Below, piece after piece: positions 51,559 through 60,340 of a DNA stretch of 64,000 bases (position 1 is the first letter of the stretch; every line of letters starts with the position of its first letter). The DNA is taken from contig CAZPBK010000002.1 of the NCBI GenBank assembly GCA_964584985.1, positions 1-64,000 on the forward strand, written 5' to 3'. The translations under genes and the position numbers were made by a program. The notes under the pieces are model-generated. The model was not told where the DNA came from. It saw nothing but the letters and a program-made list of their open reading frames with translations, and did not search any database. This stretch comes from JABMRF01 sp964584985. Its GTDB lineage: Bacteria; Patescibacteriota; Patescibacteriia; UBA11705; JABHMO01.

Positions 51559-52002
51559 ATGAAAATTATATTAATCAAAGGGGTAAACAAATTAGGTAAA
51601 AAAGGAGAAGTAAAAGAAGTTTCTCGTGGTTTTGCTCTGAATTATTTGCTTCCCAACAACTTGGCCGTACATTACACGGAAAAAGCCAAGAAAAAATATC
51701 AAACTGATTTGACTGTTGAAGAACAAAGCGAAAAATGGAAAAAAGAAAAGATTGATTCAACAGTCAATAAAATAAAAAACACGGTTCTTACTTTTAGTCA
51801 AAAAGCGGATGAAAAAGGTACTTTTTTTGCCGGAGTAAGTAAAGAGGATTTGGTAAAAGCTTTGAATAAAAAAGGTATTCAGATAAAATCAAAGCAAATA
51901 CAAATGGATCAAAAGATAAAAAAAACCGGGGAATATAAAGTAAAAATAAATTTGGGGGACAGAGGTCAAGCCGAGTGCAAGGTTTTGGCCGGTCGAGCTT
52001 AA
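51559..52002 (+). CDS. rplI: Ribosomal protein L9
   Basis: A 147-residue bL9 of the large subunit. The N-terminal domain MKIILIKGVNKLGKKGEVKE then VSRGFALNYLLPNNLAV is highly conserved; a long connecting helix and a C-terminal domain follow. Some CPR groups are reported to lack L9, so its presence helps place this genome away from those lineages. Confidence 0.93.
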   Translation: MKIILIKGVNKLGKKGEVKEVSRGFALNYLLPNNLAVHYTEKAKKKYQTDLTVEEQSEKWKKEKIDSTVNKIKNTVLTFSQKADEKGTFFAGVSKEDLVKALNKKGIQIKSKQIQMDQKIKKTGEYKVKINLGDRGQAECKVLAGRA

Positions 52003-52023
52003 CTTTAATAATAAAAAATACAT

Positions 52024-53721
52024 ATGGCCAAATATATTTTCGTGGTCGGAGGAGTAATGAGCGGAGTGGGCAAAGGGGTAGCCGCCGCTTCCATCGGCCG
52101 AGTTCTTCAATCCAAAGGTTATAGAGTTTCGGCTATAAAAATTGATCCGTATATTAATGTTGATGCCGGAACAATGAATCCTACGGAACACGGAGAGGTT
52201 TTTGTCACTGATGACGGAGATGAAACCGATCAAGATATTGGTAATTATGAACGATTTCTAAATGCCGACATATTATCGGACAATTATATGACTACAGGCC
52301 GGGTTTATCAAACGGTTATTGAAAAAGAAAGAAATTTGGGTTATGGCGGTAAGTGCGTGGAAGTGGTTCCTCATATTCCGGAAGAAATAATTCGTCGGAT
52401 CACCACGGCCCAAAAAAAGACTGATTCTGAAATTATGATTATTGAAATTGGCGGAACAGTTGGGGAATATCAAAATTTGTTGTTTTTAGAAGCGGCTCGA
52501 ACAATGAAAATGCACAATTTTCATGATGTCAGTTTTGTTTTGGTTTCTTTTTTGCCGGTGCCTTCCAATTTGGGGGAGATGAAGACCAAGCCGACACAAT
52601 ACGCGATCAGAACCTTGAATTCAGCCGGAATACAAACCGACTTTGTTCTTTGTCGAAGCGGTTTGCCTTTGGATGAAAGAAGAAAACAAAAGATTGCGGT
52701 TTCCGGCAGTATTTTGCCGGATCATATTTTTTCCGCTCCGGATGTTGATTCAATCTATGAAATTCCCATAAACTTTGATCAAGAGAAAATCGGTGAAAAA
52801 ATATTAAAACAATTTGGTTGGGGACCAAAGCCGGAGGCCCCGGGAATGGATAAATGGCAGAGTTTGGTTAAAGAAATAAAATCAAAAAAATCAGAAAAAG
52901 ATATAATAAAAATAGGAATAGTCGGAAAATATTTCAAAACAGGAGATTTTGTTCTTAAAGATTCCTATATCTCGGTTATTGAAGCAATAAAACACGCTTG
53001 TTGGACTTTGAAAAAACAACCGGAAATTGAATGGATAAATTCTGAAAATTTTGAAAAAAACAAGGAAGCATTAAAACAACTTGACCGTTTTGACGGAGTG
53101 GTGGTTCCCGGAGGTTTTGGTAATCGTGGAGTGGAAGGAAAAATCGCCGCTATAAAATACATAAGAGAAAATAATATACCTTTTTTTGGTCTCTGCTATG
53201 GATTGCAGCTTGCGGTTATTGAATTTGCCAGAAGTGTTTGTGGTCTTGAAAACGCTGTTTCCGAAGAAATGGAATCAACTTCCGATTGTCGGGTTATTCA
53301 TGTGATGCCGGAGCAGTTAAAAAACTTAGCCGAAGAAAAATACGGTTCAACTATGCGCTTGGGAGCTTATCCGTGTATTTTAAAGAAAAACACTAAAGCT
53401 TATGAAGCTTATGAAAAAAAAGAAATTTCCGAGCGACATCGACATCGGTATGAAGTAAATAATCAGTATAGGGATCAGCTTGAAGAAAGGGGGTTAATTA
53501 TGTCGGGCTTGTCGCCGGATAAAGATTTAGTGGAAATTATTGAGCTATCCGATCATCCGTTTTTTTTGGCTACGCAGTTTCATCCGGAATTTAAATCGCG
53601 TCCGATAACCGGGCACCCGTTGTTTAATGCGTTTATTAAAGCTTGCGTAAAAAAGAACAACAAAACCGGCTTTGATTTACAAAAAAATCATGATGGTAAT
53701 TTAACTATTGCCAGTTACTGA
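52024..53721 (+). CDS. pyrG: CTP synthase
   Basis: A 565-residue enzyme converting UTP to CTP with glutamine. The synthase half has GGVMSGVGKGVAAASIGRVL, KIDPYINVDAGTMNPTEHGE and MIIEIGGTVGEYQNLLFLEA; the glutaminase half has VVPGGFGNRGVEGKIAAIKY, FFGLCYGLQLAVIEFARS with the nucleophile Cys, and ATQFHPEFKSRP with His and Glu. The stop codon is TGA. Confidence 0.97.
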   Translation: MAKYIFVVGGVMSGVGKGVAAASIGRVLQSKGYRVSAIKIDPYINVDAGTMNPTEHGEVFVTDDGDETDQDIGNYERFLNADILSDNYMTTGRVYQTVIEKERNLGYGGKCVEVVPHIPEEIIRRITTAQKKTDSEIMIIEIGGTVGEYQNLLFLEAARTMKMHNFHDVSFVLVSFLPVPSNLGEMKTKPTQYAIRTLNSAGIQTDFVLCRSGLPLDERRKQKIAVSGSILPDHIFSAPDVDSIYEIPINFDQEKIGEKILKQFGWGPKPEAPGMDKWQSLVKEIKSKKSEKDIIKIGIVGKYFKTGDFVLKDSYISVIEAIKHACWTLKKQPEIEWINSENFEKNKEALKQLDRFDGVVVPGGFGNRGVEGKIAAIKYIRENNIPFFGLCYGLQLAVIEFARSVCGLENAVSEEMESTSDCRVIHVMPEQLKNLAEEKYGSTMRLGAYPCILKKNTKAYEAYEKKEISERHRHRYEVNNQYRDQLEERGLIMSGLSPDKDLVEIIELSDHPFFLATQFHPEFKSRPITGHPLFNAFIKACVKKNNKTGFDLQKNHDGNLTIASY

Positions 53722-53766
53722 TATTAACGATTTAGTGGATAGAACATAAAGAAATATTATATAACT

Positions 53767-53797
53767 AAAAAACACCTTTTCCATTAAGGTGTTTTTT
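53767..53797. terminator. Bidirectional terminator
   Basis: AAAAAACACCTT / AAGGTGTTTTTT stem, between converging pyrG and the glycosyltransferase gene. Confidence 0.85.
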
Positions 53798-53808
53798 AAT
53801 TAAGAGTT

Positions 53809-55155
53809 TTAATAACGAAGGACTTTTTTTATTTTGGCTATCTCTGTTTCTTTACTATGTAATATTTTTTTTATGTTGGAAACCCCACTGGTGGAAGCTT
53901 CTAAAAAACCTTCCATAGCCGCCTCGGCCAACCAGCCGTTGTTAAGCCAATCAAAAAGCCATTGAGCGGTATGTTCAGGCTTTTCTTGGTTTATGCCGGA
54001 ACCAATGGTGCGTAACCAGCGACGATTGAAAAGTTCTTGTGAACCGATCGGCGGAGCCATAATAATCGGTAAGCCCAAGGCGGTGTAAAAACTAAGTTCA
54101 CTTGGTTTTGTCCAGAGAATATCCGTGTCAATTAAAATTTTGTTGAATTTTTGGAAATATTCTTTTTTATTGCGACCGTGAATAATGATTATACCCTTGT
54201 TTAATTGATTCTTTAACTCAAGGCTTTGAATATTTTTTTTAAAGTAATCATTGACATCATTGTGAATGCCGGCTACAAGAACTACGCGAATTTTTCCGGC
54301 TTTAATGGGTTGTTTTAAGCTTTTAACAATTTTTATCCCCAGTTTTCTTTGTGCGCCGGCACCACCTACGGCAAACATCAATGTCAAAACATGGTCGGCT
54401 CTTTCCGGATAATTTTTTCGTCCCAAATGTTTAATAACCGTTTCCTCATAGTTTTTTAAATAAGCTTTTTTAGGATCCAGGCTGAACAGTCTATAACCCA
54501 ACTCTTTTTTTAAAGTGGTTTCTTTTTTTCCGCCGACCAAGCTTTCCGGCAAAGGAAAACCGGTTACAAAAATATTCTCCGATTTTACGCCGTAAAGACG
54601 CAGTCGTTTGGCACAACGAGGATTGGGCGCCAGGTATTTAATTCGGCTGGAGCGGGGAGCAAGCGGAGCCCAGGCTCGACTCAAATCAGTGTCCGTGCCC
54701 AAGCAATATATTTCACCGGGATAATTGTATTCCTCAGCCATAAAAGCGGTGGCGAAAAAAGTGGTTATCAGTGGTCGGGGATCTTGACCCAGCTTATTAA
54801 TCAAGTGTTTGCCCCAATTTCTTTTTTTTATAAGAGTATATAGGGATCTTGTTTGTAAACTTGGTTTTGATAAATCTCTTTTGGGATAAAAAGGGGGAAT
54901 AGCTTGCAGTTTATCAAAAATTTTCCAGGCCATTTCTCCGATTATTGGAAGATTTTTAAATCTGGAAATAAATTCATAGCCTTTTCTGGATTTTTGCCAA
55001 AGTTTTTTATCTTTTTTCGGGATGCCCTTATAACTATTGGCATTAATTATTTCATTTTTATAAGCCAGTTGTCGGAGTGGCCAAGCGGCGCGTTGGTGTC
55101 CATAGCCCATATCCACGGCCAGAACATAGGCTTTTTTTTCCTTTTTTTTTGGCAT
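53809..55155 (-). CDS. MurG/MGDG-synthase-like glycosyltransferase
   Basis: A 448-residue GT-B fold protein. VLAVDMGYGHQRAAWPLRQL is the N-terminal glycine/His signature of monogalactosyldiacylglycerol synthase and UgtP-type enzymes; the C-terminal half has LMFAVGGAGAQRKLGIKIVK, an ILWTKPSELSFYTALGLPII segment and APPIGSQELFNRRWL, the donor-sugar region. It probably makes a glycolipid at the membrane surface. The residues around the second Gly-rich loop differ from classical MurG, so peptidoglycan lipid II synthesis is less likely. Confidence 0.8.
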   Translation of the reverse strand: MPKKKEKKAYVLAVDMGYGHQRAAWPLRQLAYKNEIINANSYKGIPKKDKKLWQKSRKGYEFISRFKNLPIIGEMAWKIFDKLQAIPPFYPKRDLSKPSLQTRSLYTLIKKRNWGKHLINKLGQDPRPLITTFFATAFMAEEYNYPGEIYCLGTDTDLSRAWAPLAPRSSRIKYLAPNPRCAKRLRLYGVKSENIFVTGFPLPESLVGGKKETTLKKELGYRLFSLDPKKAYLKNYEETVIKHLGRKNYPERADHVLTLMFAVGGAGAQRKLGIKIVKSLKQPIKAGKIRVVLVAGIHNDVNDYFKKNIQSLELKNQLNKGIIIIHGRNKKEYFQKFNKILIDTDILWTKPSELSFYTALGLPIIMAPPIGSQELFNRRWLRTIGSGINQEKPEHTAQWLFDWLNNGWLAEAAMEGFLEASTSGVSNIKKILHSKETEIAKIKKVLRY

Positions 55156-55366
55156 AATTAAAAAAATAAGTTATTTACTATATTATAGCATTTTTAAACG
55201 TTTGAGGAAAAATCAAAATAACAACATAAAGAATAATTTTTGATTAATAGTTTTCAATCGGTGATTTTTAAAAAAATTTTCGTTTTTGTCAAGTACTTAA
55301 GCCGTTTAATAATATTGTCTAAAATTAGAAAAATAAAGACTATATATTCTTATATAAAAAGGGGGC

Positions 55367-55395
55367 TTGACAAAACATTATTTTGGGTATATAAT
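55367..55395 (+). promoter_or_regulatory. Strong predicted sigma-70 promoter
   Basis: Perfect TTGACA (55367-55372), 17-nt spacer, perfect TATAAT (55390-55395), 36 nt before the DUF5320 ATG. The rest of the intergenic stretch 55156-55366 shows only AT-rich DNA. Confidence 0.8.
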
Positions 55396-55431
55396 CATAA
55401 TGCAATTTAATTAATTCATAACAAAGTTAAT

Positions 55432-55626
55432 ATGCCAAATAGAAATGCTACCGGACCTTTGGGAGAAGGTCCTAAAACAGGCAGAGGTCTTGGTCCTTGC
55501 GGAAGTGGGCAGGCCAATGGACGAAACGAAGACTCAGATCATCCACGAAAAGGACTTTTTGGGCGCGGACGCAGACAAGGACGAGGTTTGGGACTTGGGC
55601 TTGGAAGACGAAACCAAGGCCGATAA
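55432..55626 (+). CDS. DUF5320 domain protein
   Basis: A 64-residue Gly/Arg-rich protein: ATGPLGEGPKTGRGLGPCGS at the start is the family signature (TGPxGxGPxTGRGxGxC). Function is unknown. In many genomes such proteins sit beside DUF134 regulators and NifX/NifB-like metal-cluster proteins; here DUF134 is next and a NifX-like gene lies 6 kb away. The strong promoter suggests high expression. Confidence 0.85.
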   Translation: MPNRNATGPLGEGPKTGRGLGPCGSGQANGRNEDSDHPRKGLFGRGRRQGRGLGLGLGRRNQGR

Positions 55627-55638
55627 ATCCGATTAAAA

Positions 55639-55659
55639 GGGGCGGAAAAAATCCGCCCC
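55639..55659 (+). terminator. GC-rich hairpin between DUF5320 and DUF134 genes
   Basis: GGGGCGGA / TCCGCCCC, 8 bp with AAAAA loop. The T tract only begins about 10 nt later, so it may be a weak terminator or an mRNA stabiliser. Confidence 0.5.
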
Positions 55660-55714
55660 GCCTGTTGTTTTATTTTTTTAAAAATTATTATATAATTAAA
55701 TAATCTTAGTAAAT

Positions 55715-55990
55715 ATGCCCAGACCAAGAGGACGAAGACGAGTGGGGTTTAGTCATCATCAGCGGGTTTTCAAGCCCAGGGGGATTCCGTCCAGTGGATT
55801 GGAAATTATAAGTTTAAGCCATGAAGAGTTGGAGGCTCTGCGTTTGAAAAATTTGGAAAACCTGGATCAACTTGAATGCGCGGAAAAAATGCATACTTCT
55901 CAAAGCACTTTTCAAAGAATCTTAGCTGAAGCTTATAAAAAAATCAGTGATGCTTTGATTAACGGCAAAGCCATAAAAATAATTGAATAA
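55715..55990 (+). CDS. DUF134 family putative DNA-binding regulator
   Basis: A 91-residue protein of the DUF134 family, with a basic N-terminus (MPRPRGRRRVGF) and a sigma-70-region-4-like helix-turn-helix (about 36-75: EELEALRLKNLENLDQLECA, then MHTSQSTFQRILAEAYKK). It likely controls nearby genes. The next gene starts 6 nt downstream. Confidence 0.88.
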   Translation: MPRPRGRRRVGFSHHQRVFKPRGIPSSGLEIISLSHEELEALRLKNLENLDQLECAEKMHTSQSTFQRILAEAYKKISDALINGKAIKIIE

Positions 55991-55996
55991 ATAAAT

Positions 55997-57232
55997 ATGA
56001 TAAAAAAAATTGTTTTTGGTTTTTTTATTTTTTTACTTATTTTCGGAGCGTTAGTTGGAAGTACTCAAGCTTCTGAAAAAAAAACACAGGCGGTAATTTT
56101 TTACGGACAAGGTTGTCCGCATTGCGGTAAGGCCTTGGAGTTTTTGCATGAAAAGCAAGATGAATATTCCGGATTAAAGGTTAAGGAATTTGAAATTTAT
56201 TTTGCTCGGGAAAATGTGGAGACTTTTAATGATCTGGCCACCGTTTATAACGGATCGGCCGAGGCCGTGCCGACCATTTTTATTGATCAAGAAATGTTGG
56301 TTGGTTTTGGACCGCAGGTGCAAGAAGCTGTTGAAGAAAAATTAAAGTATTGTCAAAATCATACTTGCGTAGAGCCTTTGAGCAGACTTGAGAAAACAAA
56401 AAAAGGGGGAATGAGTTTTATTACCCCGGAACAAAGAGAAGAAATAAATAAAAGAGCCGAACAGATTAAGCGAACCACGGATATTAGGAAAGAAGAAAGA
56501 ATAAAACAGCAAGAGAGCTCTGAGATAAAAAATATTAACAAGGAGAAAGTGACTTTACCGGCGGTGATTTCGGCGGCCGCGGTTGACGCCATTAATCCTT
56601 GCGCTTTTGCGGTTTTGGTTATTTTATTATCTACGATTCTAGCTTCAGACAATAAAAAAAGAGCCCTTTGGGCCGGTTTGGCTTTTACTTGTTCAATTTA
56701 TATTTCCTATTTTTTAATGGGACTGGGTCTTTATTCGGCTTTGGCCACTTCCGGATTAACCCATACTTTTTATGTGGTGGTGGCTGTTTTAGCCATATTT
56801 ATAGGCTTGTTTAATTTAAAAGATTTTATTTGGCCCGAGCGTTGGTTTGTTATGGAAGTACCCATGTCTTGGCGACCGAAGATGAAAAGTTTAATCAGGG
56901 GAGTTACCTCGGTGCCCGGCGCTTTTTTGATCGGTTTTGTGATCAGTTTGTTTCTTTTGCCTTGCACTTCCGGACCCTATATAGTTATTTTGGGGCTGTT
57001 GGGAAAAATGGCCACTAAAAATTATGCTGTCGGTCTTTTGGCTGTTTACAATTTTATCTTTATCTTGCCCATGATTTTGATTACCTTGGCCATATATTTT
57101 GGTTTGACCACTACGGAAAAAGCCGAAGCCTGGCGAAAGGAAAAAATAAAATGGCTTCATCTTGCGGCCGGAATTATTATTTTGCTTTTGGGTATTGGTA
57201 TGCTTGTTTCTTTGGCCTTGGGATATTTGTAA
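55997..57232 (+). CDS. Thioredoxin-CcdA fusion protein
   Basis: A 411-residue protein with a signal-type hydrophobic N-terminus, a thioredoxin/glutaredoxin domain with FYGQGCPHCGKALEF (CxxC), a charged linker, and a CcdA/DsbD-type membrane domain of six helices with VDAINPCAFAVLVILLSTIL and LFLLPCTSGPYIVILGLLGK, which hold the redox Cys pair. It would carry reducing power from the cytoplasm to the outside. Fusion of the extracellular thioredoxin to CcdA makes one self-contained electron carrier. It stands with DUF5320 and DUF134. Confidence 0.9.
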   Translation: MIKKIVFGFFIFLLIFGALVGSTQASEKKTQAVIFYGQGCPHCGKALEFLHEKQDEYSGLKVKEFEIYFARENVETFNDLATVYNGSAEAVPTIFIDQEMLVGFGPQVQEAVEEKLKYCQNHTCVEPLSRLEKTKKGGMSFITPEQREEINKRAEQIKRTTDIRKEERIKQQESSEIKNINKEKVTLPAVISAAAVDAINPCAFAVLVILLSTILASDNKKRALWAGLAFTCSIYISYFLMGLGLYSALATSGLTHTFYVVVAVLAIFIGLFNLKDFIWPERWFVMEVPMSWRPKMKSLIRGVTSVPGAFLIGFVISLFLLPCTSGPYIVILGLLGKMATKNYAVGLLAVYNFIFILPMILITLAIYFGLTTTEKAEAWRKEKIKWLHLAAGIIILLLGIGMLVSLALGYL

Positions 57233-57260
57233 ATTGAATTTAGATAATCAGATAAATAAA

Positions 57261-57289
57261 AAAAATCCGCTTTTCAGCGGTTTTTTTTG
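57261..57289. terminator. Bidirectional terminator
   Basis: CCGCT / AGCGG stem flanked by A and T tracts between converging genes. Confidence 0.7.
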
Positions 57290-57295
57290 GCTAAT

Positions 57296-58471
57296 TTAGA
57301 TTGTTTTTTGAAAAAGTTGTTTGCCTTTTTCTTCCCATTCCGGCAAGTTTCTGGTTTTCATTTCCAGAATATAATCGGAGATTAAAGCTTTTCTTTCTTG
57401 TTTGTTTGTCATTAGCCAAACATAATTTTTCAGGAGCTTATAATGCATTTGTAACCGCTTTTGTTTGTTTTCAACTTGCAACCAAAGACTGTTTTCAAAA
57501 GCCCATTTTGTAAATTCTTGATTTTCTTTTTGTTGTTCGTACATGCCGATAATATCCTGTTCAATTTGTTCTTTGGTTTTTCCGGAATAAGAATCACTTA
57601 GATTTTCAGGATGTTGATACAGTAGTTTTTTCAACTGATCGTCCAAATTATGTTCATCAAAAGCAATATCTTGAACACTGTAATAGGGTTTAATGTCCAG
57701 GGTTATCTTATTTTTATTTTCCGCCAGGTTCATATCAATCAAAGCTTGTTTTATTTTTCTCGCTTGGGTAAAAGACAGATCAGTGTTGACCATTTTGTAA
57801 ATTAGATAATCCCAAGCGCCGTTAAGAGCGGTATTGTCTTTTCGGGTGTATTTTGTCAGCATTTGTTTGATAAAGGTGGAATGATTGTGAGCGCGCTGGG
57901 GCTCGCCGATGGCAAAACCTTGGCGATTTCTCAACCATTGCAGGGTCTCCGTGGCCGGCAGGCCGAGATCGCGGAAAATTCCCAAAGCTTCAGAAAAGCC
58001 CACCATAACCACATAATCAGCTTGTTTGTTTAATATTTGTTCAATTTGTTCAATGCCATAATCAATGCCGCCGATTTCACATGACTTGGCCAAATAGTAT
58101 TCACTGGGTTGATGACCGGGTTCGGGCAAAGGACAATAGGTTCCGCGCGGCACTGCGGTTATGGAGATTTTTTCTTTTGCTCTATTGATTTCAATCATTT
58201 GAATGGCGTCGCAATGACCAAAGCTTTGTCCGGCCCTGGAATCAATACCCAAAAAAAGCACCTTGACTTTGTCGTCATGGCCAAAAGGATCTTGATTATT
58301 TTCAGATTCCAGCTGTCGGGTGGTGATTATTTCTTTAATCTCTTGCTCCAGTTTGGCTTCAGCTTGGAGGGTTTGCTGATTTTGCCAATAATCCAGCAAT
58401 CGTATAGTTCCGAAAACCGATAATCCGGCAATAATCAGGATTAAAATTATTTTTTTCACTTTTTTATTCAT
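57296..58471 (-). CDS. LytR-CpsA-Psr (LCP) family protein
   Basis: A 391-residue protein with a membrane anchor (about 7-27) and an LCP domain: VKVLFLGIDSRAGQSFGHCD, MIEINRAKEKISITAVPRGT and a later RNRQGFAIGEPQRAHNHSTF. LCP proteins attach wall teichoic acids, capsule or other glycans to peptidoglycan. The C-terminal 180 residues are helical and highly charged. The start is the ATG at 58471; an upstream frame extends to 58555 from a non-ATG codon. It would use the polysaccharides made by the window's glycosyltransferase genes. Confidence 0.8.
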   Translation of the reverse strand: MNKKVKKIILILIIAGLSVFGTIRLLDYWQNQQTLQAEAKLEQEIKEIITTRQLESENNQDPFGHDDKVKVLFLGIDSRAGQSFGHCDAIQMIEINRAKEKISITAVPRGTYCPLPEPGHQPSEYYLAKSCEIGGIDYGIEQIEQILNKQADYVVMVGFSEALGIFRDLGLPATETLQWLRNRQGFAIGEPQRAHNHSTFIKQMLTKYTRKDNTALNGAWDYLIYKMVNTDLSFTQARKIKQALIDMNLAENKNKITLDIKPYYSVQDIAFDEHNLDDQLKKLLYQHPENLSDSYSGKTKEQIEQDIIGMYEQQKENQEFTKWAFENSLWLQVENKQKRLQMHYKLLKNYVWLMTNKQERKALISDYILEMKTRNLPEWEEKGKQLFQKTI

Positions 58472-58653
58472 AGGAAATAGCTTTTCTTTGGATATTTTAC
58501 TACAAATAGGGAAAAAATCAAGCTTTTTCCGGCCGGGTTGAAAAAATTTCAGCAAAGGGATAAAATAAATTTAGATATAATTACTTAATTATGCTATAAT
58601 ATTTGGGTAATTTTCAATAATAATTTATTTTATTTTATTTTTTAAATATAAAT

Positions 58654-59667
58654 ATGGCGAAAACAAAGACAAACAAAAAACAAACGATTTTAACCGGAGA
58701 TCGGCCGACCGGTCCTTTGCATTTGGGCCATTATGCCGGATCTTTAAAGCAAAGGGTGGCGCTACAAAATCAAGGGCATGAAATCTATGTTTTAATCGCC
58801 GATACTCAGGCTTTGACTGATAATTTTGATGATCCGCAAAAGATTCATGACAATGTCTTTGAGGTGGCTTTGGATTATTTGTCGGCCGGATTGGATCCGA
58901 AAAAAACCAATATTGTTATTCAATCTCAGGTTCCGGAGTTGGCCGAGCTGACAACTCATTTCTCCAATTTGGTCACAGTATCTCGGCTTCAGCGGAATCC
59001 AACGGTTAAAGCGGAAATAAAACAAAAAGGTTTTGAAAAAAGTTTACCGGTTGGTTTTTTTGTTTATCCGATCAGTCAAGCCGCGGATATTACCGGTTTT
59101 GACGCTACGCTGGTCCCGGTGGGAGAGGATCAATTGCCCATGATTGAGCAAACCAGAGAAATTGTCAGAAGTTTCAATCGATTGTACGGAAAAACTTTGG
59201 TTATGCCCGAACCTTATTTATCCGAGGGCGCTCGTTTGCCCGGAACAGATGGCAAAGAAAAAATGAGTAAATCCTTGGGCAATACCATAAATCTAAAAGA
59301 TTCCCAAGAAGAAGTAAAGAAAAAAGTCATGAATATGTTTACCGATCCCAATCACTTGAAAGTGGAAGATCCCGGTGATCCGGAAAAAAACACGGTTTTT
59401 GCTTATTTGGATGTTTTTGATCCTGATAAAAAAGAAGTGGAAAAAATGAAAAAACATTATCAAGCCGGAGGGCTGGGAGATGTAAAAGTCAAGCAGCGTT
59501 TGATTGCCGTTTTGGAAGATATTTTACAACCGATGAGGGAAAAAAGAAAAACTTTTTCCAGACAGCAAGTAAAAGATATTTTGCAAAAAGGTAGTGCTAC
59601 TGGTCGAGAAAAGGCCGGTCAAGTTACCGCAAGGGTCAGAAAATCTATTGGCCTAGATTATTTTTAA
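58654..59667 (+). CDS. trpS: Tryptophanyl-tRNA synthetase
   Basis: A 337-residue class I synthetase. ILTGDRPTGPLHLGHYAGSL has the HIGH motif (HLGH 23-26), ADTQALTDNFDDPQKIHDNV follows, and KEKMSKSLGNTI carries KMSKS near residue 207. VGEDQLPMIEQTREIVRSFN is the tryptophan-site region. It has its own start region with TATAAT upstream (near 58596). Confidence 0.96.
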   Translation: MAKTKTNKKQTILTGDRPTGPLHLGHYAGSLKQRVALQNQGHEIYVLIADTQALTDNFDDPQKIHDNVFEVALDYLSAGLDPKKTNIVIQSQVPELAELTTHFSNLVTVSRLQRNPTVKAEIKQKGFEKSLPVGFFVYPISQAADITGFDATLVPVGEDQLPMIEQTREIVRSFNRLYGKTLVMPEPYLSEGARLPGTDGKEKMSKSLGNTINLKDSQEEVKKKVMNMFTDPNHLKVEDPGDPEKNTVFAYLDVFDPDKKEVEKMKKHYQAGGLGDVKVKQRLIAVLEDILQPMREKRKTFSRQQVKDILQKGSATGREKAGQVTARVRKSIGLDYF

Positions 59668-59690
59668 TTGAATTGAACAGTTATTTAAAT

Positions 59691-60191
59691 ATGCAAGTAC
59701 CAAAAAGAAAAGGAGAAGAGCAAGCTTGTCGAAAAATTGACCCGGTGATTACTCAAAAAAAATATAGGGAGTTAAAAGCCAAACTGGAAAAAATAAAAGC
59801 CAAGTTGCCGGTGGCCAGAAAAGAAGTCAGTCGTTTGGCGGAAATGGGTGATTTTTCGGAGAATACAGCTTATCAAATGGCCAAAGGGCGTTTGCGGGGA
59901 ATGAATGCGATTATAGAAAAGTTGCAAGATCAATTAAAAAAAGCTCAGGTGATCAGTTCGGGCTTGGATAATGATATGGTGCGGGTCGGGCATACCGTAA
60001 AATTAAAAATAAATGGTCAAAAAAAGATTTTTCAAATATTGGGGTCTGAAGAAACTAATCCCACTGTCGGAATAATTTCTCGGAATTCACCACTTGGTTC
60101 CCAACTGCTGGGGGCGAGGATCGGTCAAGAGCTGGAATTGGATCTGGCCGGACGAAAAGTTAAAGGTCAAGTGTTAAAAATTATTGGTTGA
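59691..60191 (+). CDS. greA: GreA-type transcript cleavage factor
   Basis: A 166-residue protein with an N-terminal antiparallel coiled coil (KKYRELKAKLEKIKAKLPVA, AEMGDFSENTAYQMAKGRLR) that enters the RNA polymerase secondary channel, and a C-terminal FKBP-like domain (VRVGHTVKLKINGQKKIFQI, SRNSPLGSQLLGARIGQELE). Acidic Asp/Glu at the tip (MGDFSEN) drive cleavage of backtracked RNA. The ATG at 59691 is preferred to a TTG at 59673. Its last codons overlap the -35 element of the tRNA-Gln array promoter. Confidence 0.92.
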   Translation: MQVPKRKGEEQACRKIDPVITQKKYRELKAKLEKIKAKLPVARKEVSRLAEMGDFSENTAYQMAKGRLRGMNAIIEKLQDQLKKAQVISSGLDNDMVRVGHTVKLKINGQKKIFQILGSEETNPTVGIISRNSPLGSQLLGARIGQELELDLAGRKVKGQVLKIIG

Positions 60192-60216
60192 CAAAAACAA
60201 AGAGAAAAGTTAGAAT
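60188..60216 (+). promoter_or_regulatory. Strong predicted promoter of the tRNA-Gln array
   Basis: TTGACA (60188-60193), 17-nt spacer, TAGAAT (60211-60216). Expected start near 60223, 24 nt before the first tRNA-Gln 5' half. By position this was the promoter of the tRNA-Gln gene, from which it is now separated by about 730 nt. Confidence 0.75.
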
Positions 60217-60246
60217 ATCAGAGCCGTATATAAAATTATTTTTCAT

Positions 60247-60328
60247 TCGCGGATCCTGCCACAGGCAGGCATGCGTCTAATGGTAGGACACCAGGTTTTC
60301 CTGCCTGCCGGCAGGCAGGGATCCTGGC
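60247..60328 (+). pseudogene. tRNA-Gln 5' half, copy A, with two palindromic insertions
   Basis: Matches the intact tRNA-Gln through the anticodon stem (TCGCGGATC, GTCTAATGGTAGGACA, CCAGGTTTT, GATCCTGGC) but is broken by a 19-nt insert at the acceptor/D-arm junction (60256-60274) and a 20-nt perfect palindrome CCTGCCTGCCGGCAGGCAGG (60300-60319) in the anticodon loop. It stops after the anticodon stem; the variable, T and 3' acceptor parts are absent. Confidence 0.85.
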
Positions 60329-60340
60329 AATTGACAAAAA

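Noticed and set aside
55445..55727. Overlapping Arg-rich ORFs in other frames around the DUF5320 gene
   Set aside because: Shadows of the Gly/Arg-rich coding sequence; only one frame shows the DUF5320 signature and follows the promoter.
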